DNA of 64,000 nt, from the NCBI GenBank assembly GCA_028288765.1, contig JAQGHQ010000414.1, forward strand, positions 40,931-104,930. The letters run 5' to 3'. The DNA is from Gemmataceae bacterium. GTDB lineage: Bacteria; Planctomycetota; Planctomycetia; Gemmatales; Gemmataceae. The position numbers and the translations under genes were made by a program. Below are positions 58,839 to 64,000 of the stretch, piece by piece. The notes beneath the pieces are model-generated. The model made no database searches. It had not been told where the DNA came from and worked only from the letters and a program-made list of their open reading frames with translations. Numbering within the stretch: position 1 is the first letter of the stretch; every line of letters begins with the position of its first letter.

Positions 58839-59954
58839 ATGAAGATCGCCGAGTTGCGACTCACCGGCCTCTCGGGCGGGACCGTCGAGGGCGGGTGGGC
58901 CGAGGAGCTGACACCCGAGGACAACATCAACACCGTCGTCGAGGTGATCACCGACGAAGGGTTGATCGGGATCGGCAGCGCGATGACGAGTTCCGCGCTG
59001 GTAGGTGCCGGGGTGAAACTCCTGCGGCCGCTCCTGATCGGGGAGCGGGCCGACGAGCCGGCCCGGGTGAGCGAGAAGCTCCGGCAGCACACGTTCTGGC
59101 AGGGCCGCGGCGGGGCGGTCGAGCACGCGATCAGCGGCATCGACATCGCCCTCTGGGACCTGTTCGGGAAGATCACGAACCAGCCGGTGTCGCGGCTGCT
59201 CGGGGGCGTCTACCGCAACAAGATCAAGCCCTACGGGTCGCTCCTGTTCGACGAGCCCGACAAGCTCCGGGAAAAGTTGAAGCACGCCGTCGCCCGGGGG
59301 TTCAAGGCGATCAAGCTCGGGTGGAAGCCGTTCGGCCGGCGGGACGCGAAGACCGACGATCTGCTCATCCGCACCGCGCGCGAGACGGTCGGGCCGGGCG
59401 TGGAGCTGATGGTCGACGCCGGGGGTAGCGATGCGTTCTGGCCCCACGGCTACAAGTGGGCGATTCGAACGGCCCACATGCTCGCGGGCTACGACGTGGT
59501 CTGGTTCGAGGAGGCCCTCCCGCCGGACGACATCGCCGGGTTCGTCGAACTGCGACGGCACTCGCCGGTCCCGATCACGACGGGCGAGGTGTTGACGCGG
59601 CGGCAGAGTTTCTGGCCACTCTTCCAGCAGCACGCGGTCGATATCGTGCAGCCGGACTGCACCAAGTGCGGGGGGCTGACGGAGGCCTGGCGGATCGCCT
59701 GGATGGCCTACGAACACAACATCCAGTGGGTGCCGCACGGCTGGAACACAGCGATTGGATTAGCGGCGGATTTGCAGCTGGCCGGGGCCATGCCGGTGGC
59801 TACCTACGTGGAGTACCTGACCCCATCCCCGTACATGGACGAGCTGGTCGTGCAACCGTTCCGACCCGACGCCGAGGGTTTTCTCAACATCCCGGACAAG
59901 CCGGGCCTCGGGATCGAACTCAACCGGGATGCGCTGAAGCGATTCGGTGGTTGA
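58839..59954 (+). CDS. Enolase superfamily sugar-acid dehydratase/racemase (mandelate racemase-like)
   Basis: This is a 371-residue TIM-barrel enzyme. The N-terminal capping domain (NTVVEVITDEGLIGIGSA, AISGIDIALWDLFGKITNQPV) is followed by the barrel with KxxK at the second strand (KAIKLGWKPF), metal ligands Asp in VDAGGSDA, Glu in WFEEAL and Glu in TTGEV, QPDCTKCGGLTE, and a base His in VPHGWNT. This set places it in the mandelate racemase/sugar-acid dehydratase subgroup: abstraction of the alpha-proton of a carboxylate, leading to dehydration or racemisation. The substrate cannot be predicted. With the 2-hydroxyacid dehydrogenase and the creatininase-family gene it suggests use of a plant or algal sugar acid. 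A start at 58839 with AAGGA site is convincing. Confidence 0.92.
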   Translation: MKIAELRLTGLSGGTVEGGWAEELTPEDNINTVVEVITDEGLIGIGSAMTSSALVGAGVKLLRPLLIGERADEPARVSEKLRQHTFWQGRGGAVEHAISGIDIALWDLFGKITNQPVSRLLGGVYRNKIKPYGSLLFDEPDKLREKLKHAVARGFKAIKLGWKPFGRRDAKTDDLLIRTARETVGPGVELMVDAGGSDAFWPHGYKWAIRTAHMLAGYDVVWFEEALPPDDIAGFVELRRHSPVPITTGEVLTRRQSFWPLFQQHAVDIVQPDCTKCGGLTEAWRIAWMAYEHNIQWVPHGWNTAIGLAADLQLAGAMPVATYVEYLTPSPYMDELVVQPFRPDAEGFLNIPDKPGLGIELNRDALKRFGG

Positions 59955-59983
59955 GGTGCTTCCACGAATGGAACGCCAGTCTT

Positions 59984-60043
59984 CTTGTAGGGCACGCACT
60001 GCGTGCCGTCTTGCTCGACGGCACGCAGTGCGTGCCCTACAAG
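59984..60043. repeat. Perfect 27-bp palindrome, GTAGGGCACGCACTGCGTG family
   Basis: Arms 59984-60010 and 60017-60043 are perfectly complementary with a 6-nt loop (TTGCTC). The core GGCACGCACTGCGTGCC is itself palindromic. The same family occurs at 50859-50918. It lies between convergent genes (end of the enolase-superfamily gene and end of the esterase gene), where it may also act as a terminator, though without T-tract. Confidence 0.85.
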
Positions 60044-60094
60044 GCAGAAGCGATCCGATGCGAGGTGATCTATCGACAAGCTGCCGGTGTCACG

Positions 60095-61312
60095 TCACCT
60101 GTCTTTCTTCTCCCCTTCCTCCTTGACCATCTCCGCGTGCGGAGCGCTCACCTCCAGCCCCCGCTCGTCGGTCACCGCCAGGTAATAGACCAGCGGTCGG
60201 TCCGCCGGGAGCTTCGCCTTCACCTGCCCGTTGGTGATTTCGCCCGGGGCGGACTTCCACTCTCTCTTCTGCCATGCTCCGGTCGCTACTGCGTAGTACA
60301 ACTGACCCGCCTTCAACTTCCCTTTCGCCGTGACCGCGGCCGAGACCGTCTCGCCCTCGCGCGTCATCGCCCCGATCGTCGGCAGCGGCTCGCCCTTCTT
60401 CAGATAGCTGTCGATGAACGTGTCCACCTCGCCGAAATTCCAGATGTGCCCGTGCGGCAGCCGCACCCGGACCGACACAGTCCGCGGTGCCTTCACCAGC
60501 TCGTAGGACTTCTTGTAGCTGTCGAGCGGGTAGGCGAAGTCGTTCGTGCCGTTCAGGAACAGGATCGGGCACTTCACCCCGGGCAGGTACCGCGACGGGT
60601 CGAACGCCTTCACCCACCGGTCCCGGCGGTCGGCCGAAAACTGGTCGAGCGTGGACTTCCAGATGCTGTTTTCGTCCAGGAACCCACACCCGTACACCGG
60701 GACTGCTGCCTTCAAGCGGTCGTCCAGGCCCGCGATGATGCACGTCAGGTAGCCGCCCCAGCTGATCCCCGTGACGCCCACCCGGTCTTTGTCCACTTCG
60801 GGGAACGAGACGAGGAGGTTATGGCCGCGGAGGACGGCGGAGACGGCGTGGTACGTCCACATGTCCCGGGCGTCGGCGTCGGTGAAGTCGCGGAACTTGG
60901 TGGGGTCGGTCTGGTCCGGCCCGCCGTCGGTGAGGCGGCCCGTCGGCCCACTCCCCGCAAGATCCATGGCCAGCGCACAATACCCGCGGTCGGCCCAGTG
61001 CTCGGCCCACGCGCGGAACGCCTTTCCGCCGCCGCCGTGGACGAGCAGCACGGCCGGGAACGGCCCGGCGCCGGCCGGTTTGGCGTAATACGCGAACACC
61101 CTGGTCGGCTTCCCCTGATACAGCTCCCCGGGGTAGTACACCTCGCGGGCCTTGCCGGCTTCCGCCCCCCATTCCGGCTTCACGACCGTCTTCTGTAACG
61201 CGGCCACGTCCCACGGGCCGGTCGAGGACTTCGCCGGTTCGGCCGACCGAGCAGACGGGAGCCCGACGGCCAGGACGATGACGACGGCGACGGAACGCGC
61301 GAGATGGCGCAT
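60095..61312 (-). CDS. Exported alpha/beta hydrolase (acetyl xylan esterase/prolyl oligopeptidase-like)
   Basis: This 405-residue protein has a signal peptide (MRHLARSVAVVIVLAVGLPSARSAE); the ATG has a perfect AAGGAG site seven bases upstream, which decides it over the ATG at 61342 that overlaps the stop of the neighbouring gene. The hydrolase core shows AVLLVHGGGGKAFRAWAEHWADRGY (oxyanion region), the nucleophile GISWGGYL, acid in LNGTNDFAYP and His in LPHGHIWNF. A C-terminal beta-sandwich (about 310-400, TVSAAVTAKGKLKAGQLYYAV) follows. It probably deacetylates or cleaves ester bonds of polysaccharides in the periplasm or outside, and is transcribed directly after the glycosidase-like gene upstream, suggesting joint action on one glycan. 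Confidence 0.88.
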   Translation of the reverse strand: MRHLARSVAVVIVLAVGLPSARSAEPAKSSTGPWDVAALQKTVVKPEWGAEAGKAREVYYPGELYQGKPTRVFAYYAKPAGAGPFPAVLLVHGGGGKAFRAWAEHWADRGYCALAMDLAGSGPTGRLTDGGPDQTDPTKFRDFTDADARDMWTYHAVSAVLRGHNLLVSFPEVDKDRVGVTGISWGGYLTCIIAGLDDRLKAAVPVYGCGFLDENSIWKSTLDQFSADRRDRWVKAFDPSRYLPGVKCPILFLNGTNDFAYPLDSYKKSYELVKAPRTVSVRVRLPHGHIWNFGEVDTFIDSYLKKGEPLPTIGAMTREGETVSAAVTAKGKLKAGQLYYAVATGAWQKREWKSAPGEITNGQVKAKLPADRPLVYYLAVTDERGLEVSAPHAEMVKEEGEKKDR

Positions 61313-61338
61313 GAACGAACTCCTTGAGGTTTCGTGTG

Positions 61339-63621
61339 TCATTCGCCGAGTTCGGCCACGACCATCGTATGGATGTCGAGCCGCGGGACGGTGACCTCAC
61401 TCCCGGCCGGAGTTGCCCGGACTTCGAGCTCCTTCCCCTCCGGCTGGAGCCTGACGCGGCGGATGCGGTAGTCGGGCCGAAAGGTCACCCGGATGTCGGC
61501 GATCGGAATCACTTCTTCCCGCAGCGGTACGTCGTCGACCGGCAGGGCATGCCCGCCGGTCGTGTTGAGGTCGTTGAACAGGTGAACCACCAGCTGATCC
61601 TTCTGACCCGGGCTCTGGCGCATGACGGTTGAATGAACGCACATCGGCGCGGCGACCTCGACCGGAGGGGCGGTATCGGCCGCCCACCGCGCCGCGTGCT
61701 TCAGGACGAGCCGCTGGTACGGATACGAGTAGAGGTAGTACGCGGCGTCGAACCCGGCCGCGAGGTACACCACCCGGCCCTTTCCATGTGTGCTGGTAAG
61801 GACGCCGGTCAGTTCCGGGGCGTCGGGCGTCTTGCCGCGGATCGTACCGACCGCCTTCGCGCCGGGGCGCGGGGTGATTCGCACCGCCGGGCCCTTGAAC
61901 GTGACCAGTTCCGGCCCCACGTAGGTCTTCATCCGCCCGACGTTGAGGAACGAGTTCACGTCCTGCCGGAAGTCGAACACGTTCTTCCGCTTCTCCCAGT
62001 AGTCCGGGCCAATCGCCTTCGCGAAGTTCACGTCGAGGTCCTCCTTCACCGGCGCGACGGTCGGGAGCCCACGGTAATCGGCCGCGAAAACCCCAGCCAG
62101 TGCGAAGTTGTCCCGCGGGGTGCCGAACTCGTCGAAGAGCGACGTATCCAGACTCGCGACCAGCCCGCCGCCGTTGCGGACGAACTCGTCGACCGCCTTC
62201 ACCTGCCGGTCGTCGAGACATGCCGCGTTCGGCAGGATGAGGACCTTGTACTTCGCGAGGTCCGCCGGGTTCAGGTTCCAGTCGTTGACGACCGTGACCG
62301 GCAGGTGCTCTTCGACGCACGCCCGGAACGACCCCAGGACGCTCGCCAGGTAGCGGTCTTCCACCCGGCCCGGGTCGCGGCCGTAGAACGTGCGGGTGTT
62401 GTCGCTCATCAACAGCGCCGCCCACCGTTCGGGCTGTTTCCGGGTCAGCCACGGCTTGCGGCGCTGGACCTCGTCCATGCACCGGTAGAGCTCGGTCTGG
62501 AGCCGCGGCGGCTGGGCCACGGCGATGCTCGGGGCGGCCCCGTAGGTGAGCGCGAGCATCATCCGCCGCTCGATCTCGTGCGGCGGGAAGCTGTCCTTCC
62601 CGTAGGGGTTGCCGTGGCTCATCAGGTACGGTTCGCTGAACCCGACCCGGTGGTCGCTCACGGCCCAGACGTAGGCGTTGGTGAACGCCGGCAGGATGGT
62701 GTTCCCGCGGTTCGATTCGTCCATCCAGAACTCCTGGTCCGGGGCGTCGAACAGGAGGTTCATCCGGGCCGGCATGTTCCGGGGGATACTGAGGAAGTGC
62801 CCGTACCGGCCGGCGTTCGTGCTCCACGTAACCAGGGCCACGTCCGGCTTGATGCCCTTCAGCCGCTCCTGCATCCGCCGGACGAGGTCTTCGAGCTTGC
62901 GGTCGGCCCAGTGCTGGTAGCGGCGAAACTCGGGGTCGTTCAGGTCGGCCTTTGGGATCTCCTTGCCGGCGTCCTTCCGGTAGTTCTCGCGGCAGTGCTT
63001 GCAGTAGCACACCCCGCCGTGGTGGAGGCCGTCGAAGCTGAAGGCGTCGACGGCAGGGTACGTGGTGAGGATCTCGGCCAGGACGTCGATGAAGAAGTCG
63101 CCGTACGGCCCGAGCGGGCAGAGCATGCCGCCGTGCGGGTATTTCTTCAGGTCGGTCTGCGGGATCTCGGTGGTGTTGGTCGGGATGCGCCGCCAGTCCG
63201 GGTGGGCCTCGTAGACCTCGCCCTGAAGGGTCGGCGGGTAGACCCCGAGGATGCGGACGCCGAGCTTCTTGTACTCGGCGATGTCCTTCTCGATCTTCCC
63301 GAGGGGGACGTGCGGGCTGCGGCGCTTGAGGAGTTTGCTGTCGTAGTACGGGTAGAAGGGGTCGACGAACCCGAGCTCGCTGATCGTCACGCCGTGGGCC
63401 GCGGCCTTCGCCCGCGCGGCGGAGTCCATTGCCGAGAGTGTGTACCCACAGCCGACGGTGTCCTGCACCCAGCCCGGCACGCGGACCGCCCGGAACGGGC
63501 GGGCGTCGAACGGCTGCGGCATCACCTCACGGTCCCAGACCGGCGGCTTCTCCTGAGCCACCGCGGGACCCGTGACCACCCCCACCGCCAGGGCGAGAAC
63601 AAACCGCTTCGTCCGTATCAT
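61339..63621 (-). CDS. Exported glycoside hydrolase-like protein with trimerisation/amidotransferase-like domain
   Basis: This is a 760-residue protein from ATG 63621 (signal MIRTKRFVLALAVGVVTGPAVAQ); an upstream GTG at 63669 is less likely. Residues about 25-420 look like a (beta/alpha)8 barrel of the hypothetical glycosyl hydrolase GHL6 type: GWVQDTVGCGYTLSAMDSAARAKAAAHGVTISELGFVDPFYPYYD, VDAFSFDGLHHGGVCYCKHCRENYR, LVTWSTNAGRYGHFLS. Residues about 430-680 have the beta-galactosidase trimerisation/GATase-like fold (KVLILPNAACLDDRQVKAVDEFVRNGGGLVASLDTSLFDEFG, GKGRVVYLAAGFDAAYYLY). A beta-sandwich tail ends it. Acid/base residues are not assigned, so activity is inferred. Its stop is just upstream of the esterase gene on the same strand, indicating an operon for glycan degradation. 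Confidence 0.82.
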   Translation of the reverse strand: MIRTKRFVLALAVGVVTGPAVAQEKPPVWDREVMPQPFDARPFRAVRVPGWVQDTVGCGYTLSAMDSAARAKAAAHGVTISELGFVDPFYPYYDSKLLKRRSPHVPLGKIEKDIAEYKKLGVRILGVYPPTLQGEVYEAHPDWRRIPTNTTEIPQTDLKKYPHGGMLCPLGPYGDFFIDVLAEILTTYPAVDAFSFDGLHHGGVCYCKHCRENYRKDAGKEIPKADLNDPEFRRYQHWADRKLEDLVRRMQERLKGIKPDVALVTWSTNAGRYGHFLSIPRNMPARMNLLFDAPDQEFWMDESNRGNTILPAFTNAYVWAVSDHRVGFSEPYLMSHGNPYGKDSFPPHEIERRMMLALTYGAAPSIAVAQPPRLQTELYRCMDEVQRRKPWLTRKQPERWAALLMSDNTRTFYGRDPGRVEDRYLASVLGSFRACVEEHLPVTVVNDWNLNPADLAKYKVLILPNAACLDDRQVKAVDEFVRNGGGLVASLDTSLFDEFGTPRDNFALAGVFAADYRGLPTVAPVKEDLDVNFAKAIGPDYWEKRKNVFDFRQDVNSFLNVGRMKTYVGPELVTFKGPAVRITPRPGAKAVGTIRGKTPDAPELTGVLTSTHGKGRVVYLAAGFDAAYYLYSYPYQRLVLKHAARWAADTAPPVEVAAPMCVHSTVMRQSPGQKDQLVVHLFNDLNTTGGHALPVDDVPLREEVIPIADIRVTFRPDYRIRRVRLQPEGKELEVRATPAGSEVTVPRLDIHTMVVAELGE

Positions 63622-63781
63622 TGTCGCCTCCCCGGGAAACCGAGTCGTGAGCCCACAGCATGAGGGCACGGCCCGGGGAGTGCAACAAGCGAAAGGGACT
63701 TGGGCGTAACCGGTCGTCCGCTTCGAATCTCAGGTACGCGGTACCAGGCTCAATGGCAGGCCGTATTGTCTCAGCCCCAAC

Positions 63782-63912
63782 GAGGGTGTGAAAAAATTGG
63801 CAGAAGCTCACGGTTTTGCGATCGTCACCGCGTGCAAGATGCTCGGGATATTGCACTTGCGAACGATAACATAAAAACAACTGACAGACCGAGCCAATTT
63901 TTTCACACCCTC
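63782..63912. mobile_element. MITE-like 131-bp element with perfect 20-bp terminal inverted repeats
   Basis: The ends GAGGGTGTGAAAAAATTGGC (63782-63801) and its exact complement (63893-63912) bound a 131-bp unit. The inside is more AT-rich than the surroundings and has no ORF. The trinucleotide AAC flanks it on both sides (63779-63781 and 63913-63915), a possible target duplication. No transposase is present, so it would depend on one elsewhere. A GCCCAGGGC-GTCA-GCCCTGGG hairpin follows at about 63932-63951. Confidence 0.6.
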
Positions 63913-64000
63913 AACGGGGCGGCGGACAGTAGCCCAGGGCGTCAGCCCTGGGTCCAGGGCTTCGGCCGAGCGGGTCGCCCGGGCTGCCGCCACATCCGCC

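Noticed and set aside
61633..63663. 676-codon plus-strand ORF opposite the glycosidase-like gene
   Set aside because: Shadow of the minus-strand gene, no motif.

Overview
The window is GC-rich throughout and has the gene content of a planctomycete, most likely family Gemmataceae. The markers are a DUF1549/DUF1553 protein with a CxxCH motif beside a Tat-exported DUF1501 protein, three exported PQQ-type beta-propellers, WD40, BNR and PD40 propellers, a soluble Ser/Thr kinase, DUF4058, HEAT-repeat proteases, Cys/Gly/Pro-rich exported proteins and very long antisense shadow ORFs. No rRNA, tRNA, CRISPR array or complete insertion sequence was recognised.

Layout. 1-4034 (+) is an operon: the tail of a DUF4129 protein, two tandem MoxR AAA+ ATPases (the first carrying an RNA polymerase alpha-CTD-like domain) and a DUF2201-type metallopeptidase/VWA protein. 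4118-14151 (-) holds thrS without a TGS domain, a BNR propeller, pdxA, a WD40 protein and the DUF1501 and DUF1549/DUF1553 pair. 14738-20553 holds two small exported proteins, a protease joining a degenerate caspase-like domain to an intact PDZ/S41 protease, and a class I aminotransferase. 20820-23056 (-) is a kinase followed by a DUF3754 protein. 23188-29136 (+) is a bifunctional putA, a membrane protein with duplicated OB-like domains, and a PaaK-like ligase. 29315-40166 (+) has the PQQ-type propellers, a putative carboxylate-to-alcohol cassette (adenylate-forming enzyme, DUF4058, aldehyde dehydrogenase, Fe-alcohol dehydrogenase) and an exported chorismate mutase.

40309-49342 is the most unusual region. 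A HemN-like radical SAM protein, a GcvH-like lipoyl-domain protein, a two-cluster ferredoxin protein, a class II terpene (squalene-hopene type) cyclase and a DUF116::polyprenyl-diphosphate-synthase fusion lie close together. A GxxExxY gene bounded by inverted repeats and a ParE-type toxin-antitoxin pair sit among them, and a ThuA gene lies in opposite orientation. I infer a polycyclic-terpenoid pathway with redox or radical tailoring; its product cannot be read from sequence.

49693-63621 contains a HEAT lipoprotein, a DUF4013-like pseudogene broken by nested palindromic repeats, an HNH protein, a PD40 propeller, a large protein with two complete trypsin-like domains, a small catabolic group (2-hydroxyacid dehydrogenase, creatininase family, enolase superfamily) with a decayed DUF6807 remnant, and an exported esterase with a glycosidase-like protein.

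A second theme is a population of short palindromic repeats, at least seven families. Two are nested insertions, one lies in frame inside putA, one seems to supply the hydrophobic core of a signal peptide, and one supplies the cyclase stop codon. A 131-bp MITE-like element with perfect 20-bp terminal repeats closes the window. Functions come from motif recognition by eye; nothing was searched against a database.
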